Shown here: positions 53,802 to 62,448 of the stretch, piece by piece | Position numbering within the stretch: position 1 is the first letter of the stretch | Layout of the letters: each line of letters opens with the position of its first letter | Assembly (NCBI RefSeq): GCF_017254915.1 | Contig: NZ_JAFKCT010000008.1 | Coordinates: forward strand, 186,001 to 250,000 | Direction: 5' to 3' | Length of the DNA stretch: 64,000 bases | Origin: Algoriphagus oliviformis | GTDB lineage: Bacteria; Bacteroidota; Bacteroidia; Cytophagales; Cyclobacteriaceae | The notes under the pieces: generated by a model | What the model saw: only the letters and a program-made list of their open reading frames with translations | What the model was told of the DNA's origin: nothing | The model's database searches: none | Program-made: the position numbers and the translations under genes

Positions 53802-54407
53802 CTAGAGCAAAGGCAGCAAGGCCATCATCACCAAAAGGCTCTTTTTCATCCTGCTGATCGCCTTCCATGCGAGGGTATAGCAAGAATCCACGTTGATACC
53901 CAGCACCTCCGAGACCGCTTCATAGCTGAGTTTTTCGAAAAAAAGGAGCTGTATCACTTGCCGCTGCCGCAGGGGAAGCTCCTCCAGCGCATTGGAAAGC
54001 CTCTTTTGGAGGGATTCGCTGACTTGGCGGCCTATGAGCTTGTCCTCCTCGGACTCCTCCAGCCCTACGGTCTCAAACTCGGACAGCTCGTAGTCCATAA
54101 AAAATCGCTTGTCCCGGGTCACTTCCTTGAGAATCTTGTTGGAAAGGGAGCGTAGAAGATAGTTTTTGACGTTGTCGGTCTGCTTCAGGCCTTCGCGGTA
54201 CTTCCAAAGGTCAACGAAAAGCTCCTGGATGCAGTCTTTGATAAAACTCCGATTGGGCTTGATCGCCATGCCGTATCTGAACAGCTCTTGGGAGTAAAGA
54301 AGATACAGCTGCTCCAAGCCCTGCTTGTCACCGGTCCTCAATTGACTCCAAAGCAAATCCTCGTCAAACAGACAGGGGCTAAGGGTTGTAGTATTTTGGG
54401 TTTGCAT
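53802..54407 (-). CDS. ECF sigma factor of the SusCD locus
   Basis: 201 residues from ATG 54407. Region 2: LFRYGMAIKPNRSFIKDCIQ and ELFVDLWKYREGLK; region 4: ALEELPLRQRQVIQLLFFEK and LSYEAVSEVLGINVDSCYTL. It lies at the head of the minus-strand run sigma, FecR, SusC, SusD, Gfo/Idh, GMC, subunit 3, the usual order of trans-envelope cell-surface signalling units. An upstream start at 54449 would add 14 atypical residues. Confidence 0.94.
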   Translation of the reverse strand: MQTQNTTTLSPCLFDEDLLWSQLRTGDKQGLEQLYLLYSQELFRYGMAIKPNRSFIKDCIQELFVDLWKYREGLKQTDNVKNYLLRSLSNKILKEVTRDKRFFMDYELSEFETVGLEESEEDKLIGRQVSESLQKRLSNALEELPLRQRQVIQLLFFEKLSYEAVSEVLGINVDSCYTLAWKAISRMKKSLLVMMALLPLL

Positions 54408-55359
54408 GTAGAGATCAATGAATAAAAAACCAAACCTTGCCCAATCCACTCAGCGAATCCCCATCAAAAAGGCAATCTCCAGTCCTCAAATTCTCAGTCG
54501 GCACCGGGTAGTCCAAATGCCGTATCCAATCTATAAAATTTGCGATAAAGAAAATTTCCTCAAGAAAATTATTGACGAAAGACCAGGCAAAAACTGAAAT
54601 TCCCGATTACTGACCTAACTTATCCTTTATTTTTTGGACAAGTATCTGTATTTAAAGAAAATAATATTTTCTTAAAGCTGCTAATCGAAAGCTAACGGAG
54701 AGTTTCCATTACAGCAACTTCGCCCCTGATTCCTCCCGTTTTCCGCGACTTTTTCCTCCTGCTCGGCCCCTCCTCTTAGGTTACTTTCCTTTTTTGCAAA
54801 AAGGCTAGTCTCCAGCCCTCAGAACTAGTTTTTGAAGTTTTCCGGCCAGGTTCGACTTTCCAATTCCTAGGCAAAATGGCGGGCAAAAAAACCAATTTCA
54901 AAGCCTATTAATTGATTTACAGGTCATTACAGACTATTTTGAAGAAATAAACCCTCGCTACTGTAGCACATAGCCTAGTTCGAATCGTTTTTTCCAAAAA
55001 CTAAACCACTACTATTTTGAACTTAGCCTTGACCCAGGCTCTTCCCATTTTTTATGGAAGAGCCCATCCAGTCGCGTTTTTACGCCCCACTTTTCAGCCC
55101 TTCGCCCTCCTTCAAAACTCCGTCTGTCCTGGCCATCGGCCTATGTCCCAGACGACTGAGCTGGAGGATCTCGCAAGAAAGACAACCAAAAGTCCTGCAA
55201 GACCTGGCCGCCCAAAGGCGCCTGTCCCTCCCCTGACGCAGAGCGCGCCAGGGAGCTATCACTTTTCCGCCCGGTATGACGCCGCATCCCTGGCTCCGGG
55301 CGCTCCACCGCTTCTTTCCAACCCCTTCCAGTCTAGCTGGAATTCTTAAACGCCACCGT
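54408..55359. other. Long gene-free region upstream of the glycan export operon
   Basis: 952 bp between the divergent sigma and ABC-exporter genes. An AT-rich near-palindrome around GAAAATAATATTTTC is at 54651-54677. Frames at 55017-55349 on either strand lack any family feature and have biased composition; they are not accepted. No tRNA, riboswitch or promoter box was recognised. The length is unusual for this gene-dense window. Confidence 0.5.
54651..54677. repeat. AT-rich inverted repeat
   Basis: GAAAATA-A-TATTTTC with partial TTAA/TTAA flanks. It may be a regulator site or a weak hairpin; there is no T-tract to call it a terminator. Confidence 0.4.
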
Positions 55360-57180
55360 ATGAACACCTATTTTAGACTTTTGGGCTTCGCCAAGCCCAT
55401 AGAAAAATACGCCGTTCCGTATTTTCTGCTCACCGTATTGGCCACGCTATTCAACACGATGAACCTGGCCCTGCTGGCCCCGCTCTTGGCGGCACTGTTT
55501 AAGGATGCGGAGGGCGTCCAGAAAACCGCCCCCGAGTCCGCTACCGACTTCATGGCTTGGATGGAATATTCGACCTACCGGGTTCAGACGGAATTTGGGC
55601 AAATGCAGGCCCTCCAGTGGATCTGCGCGGCCATCCTCGTTTCCGTCCTGCTGAGCAACCTGTTCAAATACCTCTCATTCAGGACAATGGAAAGCTTCCG
55701 CATCCATACTTTGCTCAACCTCCGCAACGCCCTTTTCGACCATGTCATGGACATGGACTTGGCTTATTTCACCGCCCAGCGCAAAGGCAACATCATGTCC
55801 AAGATCACCTCCGACGTGCAGGTAGTCCAGTACTCCGTGACCAGCACGCTGCAGGTACTTTTCAAAGAACCCCTGCAGCTCCTTGCCTACCTCGTGGTAT
55901 TGTTTACGATCTCGGTCAAGCTGACGCTGTTTGCCGTGCTGGTGATCCCAGCCTCCGCCTGGATCATCGCCAGAATCGTCCGAAAACTGCGCGCGCAGGC
56001 CAAAGAAGCCCAAGAGCGCTTTGGGATGATGATCAGCTACCTCGACGAGTCCCTGTCCGGCATCCGGGTGATCAAGGCCTTCAATGCCTCAGACAGGATC
56101 AAGGAAAAATTCTCCGGGGAAAACCACGCCTTTTCCGAACTGGGCCGCAAGATGGCCTATCGCCAGCAGCTGGCCTCGCCCACGAGCGAGTTTCTGGGTG
56201 TGCTGATGGTCACCATCCTCGTCCTGTATGGGGGGAACTTGGTCTTGCTTGGTGACTCCGGGCTTTCGGCGGCATCCTTCATCACCTACATCGCGATCTT
56301 TTCCCAGATCATGAGACCGGCCAAGGCGATGACAGAATCCTTCAGCACCCTCAATTCCGGCCTGGCTGCGGGCGAGCGGGTACTGGAGGTCTTGGACGAA
56401 AAGGCAGACCTGGCGGAGAACGCAGACCTGCACGCTATCCGGGACTTCAAAAAAGAGATCCGTTTTCACGAAGTCACCTTTGCCTACGATGCCAAGCCCA
56501 TCCTAAACCAGGTCAGCTTTGTAATCCCAAAAGGAAAGACCATCGCGCTGGTGGGGCCATCGGGTGGTGGAAAATCCACTTTGATGGACTTCATCCCCAT
56601 GTTTCACCGGCCGACTTGGGGCAAGGTAAGCATCGACGGACATGACCTGCGGGACGTCTCCGCCAGCTCGGTCCGATCCCTCATCGGCATGGTCAACCAG
56701 GAAAGCATCCTCTTCCACGACAGCATCCGAAACAACATCGCCTTCAGCAAACCCGATGCGACGGACGCAGAGATCGAGGCCGCAGCCCGCATCGCCAATG
56801 CGCATGACTTCATCCTCGAAACCGAAAATGGCTACGACACGCAGATCGGCGACCGGGGTGCCCGCCTGTCCGGAGGCCAGCGCCAGCGGATCTGCATCGC
56901 CAGGGCGGTGCTCCAGAATCCGCCCATCCTCCTCCTGGACGAAGCCACTTCGGCCCTGGACACGGAGTCGGAGTATTTGGTACAGGATGCTTTGCAAAAA
57001 CTCATGGTCAACCGCACCACACTGGTGATTGCCCACCGGCTCAGCACCATCCAAAAGGCCGACCAAATCCTCGTGATTGAGGACGGAAAAATCATCGAGC
57101 AAGGCAACCACTTTGAGCTGCTTTTCCAAGATGGCTTCTACAGCAAGCTGATCGAAAAACAAAGCCTCGAGAAAGCATGA
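55360..57180 (+). CDS. MsbA-like ABC exporter (membrane and ATPase domains fused)
   Basis: 606 residues from ATG 55360. About 1-330: six membrane segments of an ABC exporter. About 365-606: ATPase with Walker A GPSGGGKST, Q-loop in MVNQESILFHDS, signature LSGGQRQRICIARA, Walker B ILLLDEATSAL and H-loop IAHRLSTI. Lipid A/lipopolysaccharide or glycolipid export is likely, as three glycosyltransferase genes follow with overlapping starts. The start codon of the first lies inside its stop (ATGA). Confidence 0.93.
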   Translation: MNTYFRLLGFAKPIEKYAVPYFLLTVLATLFNTMNLALLAPLLAALFKDAEGVQKTAPESATDFMAWMEYSTYRVQTEFGQMQALQWICAAILVSVLLSNLFKYLSFRTMESFRIHTLLNLRNALFDHVMDMDLAYFTAQRKGNIMSKITSDVQVVQYSVTSTLQVLFKEPLQLLAYLVVLFTISVKLTLFAVLVIPASAWIIARIVRKLRAQAKEAQERFGMMISYLDESLSGIRVIKAFNASDRIKEKFSGENHAFSELGRKMAYRQQLASPTSEFLGVLMVTILVLYGGNLVLLGDSGLSAASFITYIAIFSQIMRPAKAMTESFSTLNSGLAAGERVLEVLDEKADLAENADLHAIRDFKKEIRFHEVTFAYDAKPILNQVSFVIPKGKTIALVGPSGGGKSTLMDFIPMFHRPTWGKVSIDGHDLRDVSASSVRSLIGMVNQESILFHDSIRNNIAFSKPDATDAEIEAAARIANAHDFILETENGYDTQIGDRGARLSGGQRQRICIARAVLQNPPILLLDEATSALDTESEYLVQDALQKLMVNRTTLVIAHRLSTIQKADQILVIEDGKIIEQGNHFELLFQDGFYSKLIEKQSLEKA

Positions 57181-58124
57181 AAGCGCTACCACTTCTATCC
57201 ATAGGCCTCTGTACCTACAACGGCGGAAAATACCTCCGCCAGCAGCTGGAGTCCCTGGTGAGCCAGACTTACCGACCACTGGAGATCCGCATCCGGGACG
57301 ACCAGTCCACGGACGACACCTTTGACATCATCCGGGAGTTTCAGGCCGCGCATCCCTTCATCCATGCCATCCAAAACGAAGAAAGGCTTGGGCTTCAGAA
57401 GAACTTCGAGGCGGTCTTCCAGGACTGCACCGGCGAGCTGATCGCCCCCTGCGACCAGGACGACATCTGGGCTCCCAACAAGCTCGAAAACCTCCAAAAA
57501 TCCATGGGCTCGCATGTCATGGTGTACCACGACTCCGAGCTCATCGACGAAGCCGGCGGCCCCATGGGCTATCGGATCTCGGATAGGTTTAGACTGGGAA
57601 ACTTCACCCTGCAGACCCCCTTCCTGCTGTTCAACTGCGTGTCGGGACACGGCATGCTATTCCAAAGGAAAATCCTGGAGCTGGCCATACCGATTCCCCC
57701 GGTGGGCTTCTATGACCATTGGCTCGCCTTGGTCGCCCTGGAGTTTGGCACCATCGGCTACTCTCCCGATGTGCTGGTGAAATACCGGCAACACAGCGAC
57801 AACCAGACCGACATCCTTGGAAACAAGAAAAAGCTGACGGGGATGGACCGGGTACGAAGCCGGATCTCCAGGGAAAACACCTGGCTGGAAGTCTGCAGCA
57901 AATTCCTGGAAACGCGAAATCCCAGCCATCCGGCCATTCAGCTCAACCAGCTGGCAAAAAAGCGGGAAAGCTCCTACTTCACCTTTGGTCTGGGCTGGGA
58001 GATCTGGCAGCGCCGCAGGGAAATCCTCGACATCGTGCCCTATTCCACCTTTGCCAAACTGGCCTTTTCCTTCCGCTACAGTCTGGGACTGAAGACCAAG
58101 CAGCTCTTCTATGCAATCCGATGA
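57177..58124 (+). CDS. GT2-family glycosyltransferase
   Basis: 315 residues. GT-A fold: LSIGLCTYNGG near 7-17, then RIRDDQSTDDT near 38-48 and PCDQDDIWAPNKL near 91-103, where the DxD-type metal motif lies. Resembles rhamnosyltransferase-like members. It starts within the exporter's stop codon (4-bp overlap), which implies coupling. Acts in the cytoplasm on lipid-linked or lipid A-type acceptors before export; donor sugar unknown. Confidence 0.92.
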   Translation: MKALPLLSIGLCTYNGGKYLRQQLESLVSQTYRPLEIRIRDDQSTDDTFDIIREFQAAHPFIHAIQNEERLGLQKNFEAVFQDCTGELIAPCDQDDIWAPNKLENLQKSMGSHVMVYHDSELIDEAGGPMGYRISDRFRLGNFTLQTPFLLFNCVSGHGMLFQRKILELAIPIPPVGFYDHWLALVALEFGTIGYSPDVLVKYRQHSDNQTDILGNKKKLTGMDRVRSRISRENTWLEVCSKFLETRNPSHPAIQLNQLAKKRESSYFTFGLGWEIWQRRREILDIVPYSTFAKLAFSFRYSLGLKTKQLFYAIR

Positions 58125-58167
58125 AGGCCAAAGTCCGCATGGTCTTGAACGCCGAAAACGCCAACGC

Positions 58168-59157
58168 ATGAAAGTCTCCATCATCATCCCCTGCTACAAC
58201 TACGGACGCTACCTGGACGAGTGCTTCTCCAACCTCCAGGGACAAAGCCACCCGGACTGGGAGGCCATCGTGGTGGACGATGGCTCCACGGACCAGACTG
58301 CGGAAATCGTGGACGCGTGGCGGTCCAAGGAGCAGCGCATCCGCTACTTCCGCCAAGAGAACTCCGGAGTGTCCGCAGCCAGAAACCTGGGGCTAAAAAA
58401 GGCCAGCGGCGAGCTGATCCAATTCCTGGATGCGGATGACCTGCTGAGTCCGGACAAGATCCGGCTTCAGGCCGATTACTTCCTCCGGCATCCGGAAGTC
58501 GATCTTTGCTACACCGAAAACCACTACTTCGCAGACGGCGCCCCCGACCTGCGTTTCCCGGACCAGGAATGCCTGGGAAGGGAGTGGATGATCCGGTTTT
58601 CCGGCAGGGGTGCTTTTGCGATCGAGCAGCTGATCCGAAACAACCTGGCGGTCGTCAGCAGCCCCATGTTGCGGAAAAGCCTGGTGGACTATGCGGGATT
58701 TTTCCCGGAAAAACTCCGGCACAACGAGGACTGGCAGTACTGGCTGCAGTGCGCCCTGGCAGGGGCCAACATCCACTTCCTGCCTGAGCCGGAGGCCTAC
58801 ACCCTGATCCGGGTGCATTCGGGGAGTGTCAGCCAGCAAGTGCAGACGATGCGCTACGGTGAGCTGACGCTCCGCAGCTGGATTCGGGAACAGCTGTCGG
58901 AGGCCGCCTCACTGCAAGAGCCCGAAAAAGCCGCGCTCCACAGGCTAAACGAGGAAAGGAAACGCCAGATCTTCAAGCAGATCATGTACCATGGGCCGCT
59001 GGCCAACCTTGCCCACCTCAGCCGCCTGGCCACGGTGTACGATTGGCCCACCGTGCTCGCTTTTTACCTCAAAGCACTCAATTTCAGAAGAAAATCAAAC
59101 CCCAGCCCCCATGCAGGAAATCGACATCATCATCCTGTCCAGCGCCAAGACGCCTGA
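58168..59157 (+). CDS. GT2-family glycosyltransferase
   Basis: 329 residues from ATG 58168 (MKVSIIIPCYNYG), the usual GT2 start; an earlier ATG at 58111 would overlap the previous gene. Motifs: VVDDGSTDQT near 39-48, GVSAARNLGLKKASGELIQF, then LDADDLLSPDK near 91-101 and a later EDWQYWLQ acceptor region. Same strand and unit as its neighbours. The next gene starts inside its 3' end (47-bp overlap). Confidence 0.92.
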   Translation: MKVSIIIPCYNYGRYLDECFSNLQGQSHPDWEAIVVDDGSTDQTAEIVDAWRSKEQRIRYFRQENSGVSAARNLGLKKASGELIQFLDADDLLSPDKIRLQADYFLRHPEVDLCYTENHYFADGAPDLRFPDQECLGREWMIRFSGRGAFAIEQLIRNNLAVVSSPMLRKSLVDYAGFFPEKLRHNEDWQYWLQCALAGANIHFLPEPEAYTLIRVHSGSVSQQVQTMRYGELTLRSWIREQLSEAASLQEPEKAALHRLNEERKRQIFKQIMYHGPLANLAHLSRLATVYDWPTVLAFYLKALNFRRKSNPSPHAGNRHHHPVQRQDA

Positions 59158-59845
59158 GCTCCGCAGCATGACCTGCCAGGCGATCGAGACCCTCCTAGCC
59201 TCGGAGGACTCCAGCCGGATCCGCTTTTTGGTACAGATCTTCGAGTCCGCCAAGACGGCGCCCTACGAATACCCCAACTGCACCACGGTCTTTCCCAGCA
59301 TCCCCTTCAACTACAACTGCTACATGAACCTGGGGATCAAACGGGGCCGAGCGCCTTGGGTCTGCCTCTGCAACAACGACCTGCTGTTTCATCCCGGCTG
59401 GGCGACCGCGCTGCTGTCGGCCATGCGCAAGTACCCCGACCTCGAAAGCGCCTCCCCACTCTGTGAGATCAACCATCGCGAACGCGGGATTTTCCCCGAC
59501 ACGGGAACCTACATGGGCTACGAGGTGAGAAAGCATGTAGCGGGCTGGTGCCTGTTTTTCAAGCGGAGCATGCTGAAGAAAACCGGCCTGCTGGATGAGC
59601 GCTTCAAGTTTTGGTATGCGGACAATGACTACGCGAAGACGCTGGAAAAGCTCAAAGTCCTGCATGCGCTCGTGTCGGACGCCAAGGTAGACCATCTGGA
59701 AAGCCAAACCCTCCAGACCAGAACCGCCAAGGAGCAACTCATGCTGACGACCGATGAGCGCTTCCTCTACGAATGCAAATGGGGAGGCAGGAGCTATTTC
59801 TCCTACCTCAACTACAGACGAAAGCAGCTTTTCAGAAAGAAATGA
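59111..59845 (+). CDS. GT2-like glycosyltransferase
   Basis: 244 residues from ATG 59111 (MQEIDIIILSSAK), inside the 3' end of the preceding gene by 47 bp. The sugar-nucleotide fold is present: FNYNCYMNLGIKRG near 66-79, LCNNDLLFHPGW near 86-97 with a DLLFHP version of the DxD loop, AGWCLFFKRS and DERFKFWYADNDY. It completes a three-enzyme set for a surface glycan. Confidence 0.82.
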   Translation: MQEIDIIILSSAKTPELRSMTCQAIETLLASEDSSRIRFLVQIFESAKTAPYEYPNCTTVFPSIPFNYNCYMNLGIKRGRAPWVCLCNNDLLFHPGWATALLSAMRKYPDLESASPLCEINHRERGIFPDTGTYMGYEVRKHVAGWCLFFKRSMLKKTGLLDERFKFWYADNDYAKTLEKLKVLHALVSDAKVDHLESQTLQTRTAKEQLMLTTDERFLYECKWGGRSYFSYLNYRRKQLFRKK

Positions 59846-59945
59846 AATACTATTTCGACCATCGACGTCACGCCACCGCTAACCATTTACTAGTCACAGC
59901 TGGTCTCTAATAGCTTGCGCCATATTCACAAACGAAGCCCACCGA

Positions 59946-60890
59946 ATCCTCCGTGGTAAAAAACCATCCGTGCATCTCTGGCTATTTATTCTACCGCCAA
60001 GAGCCCAAAGAAACACGAAGAAAGAAAACCGTAACCTAAGGTCAAAACCCTGGGCTAGCGAGCTGTCGCCCCGATGGGGCTAGCTTTCGCGCCAACCCCT
60101 GGCTCATACTCTCTTTTCTCCCTCCCAGCCCTCCGTGGCAAAAAACCATCCGTGCATCTGTGGCTATTTATTCTACCGCCAAGAGCCCAAAGAAACACGA
60201 AGAAAAACCGTAACCTAAGGTCAAAACCCTAGGCTACCGAGCTGTCGCCCCGATGGGGCTAGCTTTCGCGCCAAACACTGGCCCCTCCCCTTTCCCCCTC
60301 CTAGCCCTCCGTGGTAAAAAAACCATCCGTGCATCTCTGGCTATTTATTCAACCGCCAAGAGCCCAAAGAAACACGAAGAAAAAAACCGTAATCTAGGGC
60401 CAAAACCCTGGGCTACCGAGCTGTCGCCCGATGGGGCTAGCTTTCGCGCCAAACACTGGCCCGTCCCCCTTCCCCCTCCTAGCCCTCCGTGGTAAAAAAA
60501 ACATCCGTGCATCTCTGGCTATTTATTCAACCGCCAAGAGCCCAAAGAAACACGAAGAAAAAAACCGTAACCTAGGGTCAAAACCCTAGGCTACCGAGCT
60601 GTCGTCCGATGGGGCTAGCTTTCGCGCCAAACACTGGCCCCTCCCTTCTCTCTCTCTCCTAGCTCTGTGGTGAAAAAACCATCCGTGCATCTCTGGCTAT
60701 TTTTTCAACCGCCAAGAGCCCAAAGAAACACGAAGAAAAAAAACCGTAACCTAGGGTTGAAACCCTAGGCTACCGAGCTGTCGCCCGATGGGGCTAGCTT
60801 TCGCGCCAACCCCTTGACGCCTCCCTTTCTCTCTCTCCTCGCTCTGTGGTAAAAAAACCATCCGTGCTTCTGTGGCAAAAAACCCAGTTT
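59946..60890. repeat. Tandem array of about five 178-bp repeats
   Basis: Unit landmark CCATCCGTGC occurs at 59964, 60146, 60323, 60501 (one mismatch), 60679 and 60858, giving spacings of 182, 177, 178, 178 and 179 bp. Each unit carries GCCAAGAGCCCAAAGAAACA, an inverted repeat of the CCTAGGGT/ACCCTAGG type (perfect in units 4 and 5), and CGATGGGGCTAGCTTTCGCG. The sixth unit is partial. The small plus-strand frame at 60253-60495 is only the translated repeat. It lies between the last glycosyltransferase and the lactonase gene. Confidence 0.9.
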
Positions 60891-60908
60891 CTCCCTTAAT
60901 TTAAGGCT

Positions 60909-62054
60909 ATGAAATTCTTTTCCATTCTCGGCGCCGCAGCCCTCCTAGCCGCCTGCAACGCACCCAAACAAGAAGCCCAAGTGAACCCGATCCCCGAAGC
61001 CCCTTCCTACGATTTCCTGGTCGGCACCTATACTGACTCCCTAAACCACGGCATCAACTTCCTCTCCTTTTCCCCTGCGGAAAACCTCATGACCGTGGAG
61101 ACCATCGCAGCCGGTATCGCCAACCCCTCCTTCGTAGTGGCAACCCGGGACGGGAAGACGGTCTATTCCCTGGAAGAAGAGGCTGGCAAAAACGGAGGCA
61201 AAGTGCTGACTTTTTCGAGAAACCCCTCCGACAATTCCCTGACGCTTACCGATCAGGATGACTCCATGGGAGACCACCCCTGCCATATTTCCATTTCGCC
61301 AGATGAGGATTTCCTGCTTTTGGGTAACTATTCCGGCGGCAGTCTGTCCGTGTTTAAGGTGAGTTCCGAGCAAAAGCTGGATTTTGTCCAGCTCATCCAG
61401 CACACTGGGAAAAGCGTGAATCCCGAGCGGCAGGAGAAGCCCCACGTCCACTCCACGACCTTCGACCCGGAGGGAAAGCGCGTGCTGGTCGCCGACCTGG
61501 GCACGGACAAAGTTTATGTCTATGATTTTGACGCCAGCAAAGCCGAGCCGCTGGCGCTTTCGGGCGAGTTTCCCATGACTCCCGGAGATGGGCCGCGGCA
61601 CCTCGCTTTCTCGGCGGATGGCAAGGAAGTCCTGGTTGTAGAGGAGATGACCGCCATGCTGGATGTATTCTCCTACGAAAACGGCAAGCTTGCCCCCAAA
61701 CAGCGCCTTTCGCTGTTGGATGAGGGCTTTAGCGGTGGTGTGGGAGCGGCGGAGATTCGCCTGTCCCCCGATGGAAAAAATGTGTACGTCTCCAACCGGG
61801 GCGATGCCAATACCATCTCGGTCTTTGCTAAAAATGCCGCTGGCGAGTACGAACGCATCCAGAACATCCCCTCCGGTGGCCTCATGCCCCGCAACTTCAA
61901 CCTCACCGCAGATGGCAAATACCTGCTCTCTGCCCACCAAGCCAGCCACGACATCGTGATCTTCGAAAGAGATCCTGCCACTGGCAAACTCGCCCAAACC
62001 CCGTGGAAAGCCGACATCCACAAGCCCGTGTACTTGCATCGATTGGGAAACTAG
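60909..62054 (+). CDS. Lactonase-family beta-propeller lipoprotein
   Basis: 381 residues. Lipobox LLAAC near 11-15. A seven-bladed propeller of the 6-phosphogluconolactonase/3-carboxymuconate-lactonase group: FLVGTYTDSLNHGI, ANPSFVVATRDGKTVYSL, GDHPCHISISPDEDFLLLGNYSGGS, GDGPRHLAFSADGKEVLVVEE, MPRNFNLTADGKYLLSAHQ. Known enzymes are cytoplasmic; here a lipoprotein signal places it in the periplasm or on the surface, so a periplasmic sugar-lactone may be its substrate. It follows the tandem array by about 20 bp. Confidence 0.88.
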   Translation: MKFFSILGAAALLAACNAPKQEAQVNPIPEAPSYDFLVGTYTDSLNHGINFLSFSPAENLMTVETIAAGIANPSFVVATRDGKTVYSLEEEAGKNGGKVLTFSRNPSDNSLTLTDQDDSMGDHPCHISISPDEDFLLLGNYSGGSLSVFKVSSEQKLDFVQLIQHTGKSVNPERQEKPHVHSTTFDPEGKRVLVADLGTDKVYVYDFDASKAEPLALSGEFPMTPGDGPRHLAFSADGKEVLVVEEMTAMLDVFSYENGKLAPKQRLSLLDEGFSGGVGAAEIRLSPDGKNVYVSNRGDANTISVFAKNAAGEYERIQNIPSGGLMPRNFNLTADGKYLLSAHQASHDIVIFERDPATGKLAQTPWKADIHKPVYLHRLGN

Positions 62055-62272
62055 CGGCAGCTGTGTTTGATTTTCACCACAGAGAGCTCGGAGAAAAATG
62101 AGGCAAAAAGTCCCTAATAGCGCTGCACCCCTGCGGCATTTCGAGCGCTGACATTTTCTCGCAAAAGCGGAAAGTCACAAAGACCCAACTTTGAAACCTT
62201 GAGAAACACCCGTGAAAACAGGAGCAATTGCCCTCTAAAAAAATCTCCCATTTCTCTGTGGTAAAAAAATCT
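62055..62272. repeat. Degenerate CACCACAGAG/TCTGTGG repeat region
   Basis: Between the lactonase gene and the MITE-like element. It carries weak copies of the repeat family seen at 19.4 and 59.9 kb (CACCACAGAGAGC near 62076, TCTCTGTGGTAAAAA near 62252). No gene. Confidence 0.5.
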
Positions 62273-62442
62273 TATGATTATCCGCTTTTATGCCAGTAGG
62301 CAGCAGTGACAATTCGAAAGATCGCTAAAATTCGGGCTTTGCCCTACTTCGGTCTTCGGTCATCGGTCTTCCGACCTGCCTGAGCAGACAGGCCCGATTG
62401 AAGAAGCAAATTCGCTTACTGGTAAGATTGCGGATAATCATG
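62273..62442. mobile_element. MITE-like element with 28-bp imperfect inverted repeats and an 8-bp target duplication
   Basis: Terminal repeats ATGATTATCCGC (62274-62285) and GCGGATAATCAT (62430-62441) are perfect 12-mers. Seven bases further inward both ends share CCAGTARGC, giving about 28 bp of inverted repeat. The 8-mer AAAAATCT flanks the element directly at 62265-62272 and 62443-62450, as expected of a target-site duplication. Length about 170 bp with no coding capacity. The right copy of the duplication overlaps the menC stop codon (TAG, minus strand) without changing it. Family unassigned. Confidence 0.82.
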
Positions 62443-62448
62443 AAAAAT

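Noticed and set aside
55017..55349. 110-codon plus-strand frame before the ABC exporter
   Set aside because: Proline- and serine-rich translation without family motif. The exporter's own start at 55360 is better supported.
60253..60495. 80-codon frame inside the tandem array
   Set aside because: It is only the repeat unit read through in one frame, with biased composition and no conserved start or family feature.
59946..60890. CRISPR array
   Set aside because: The period of about 178 bp and near-identical whole units mean a tandem repeat, not repeat-spacer units.
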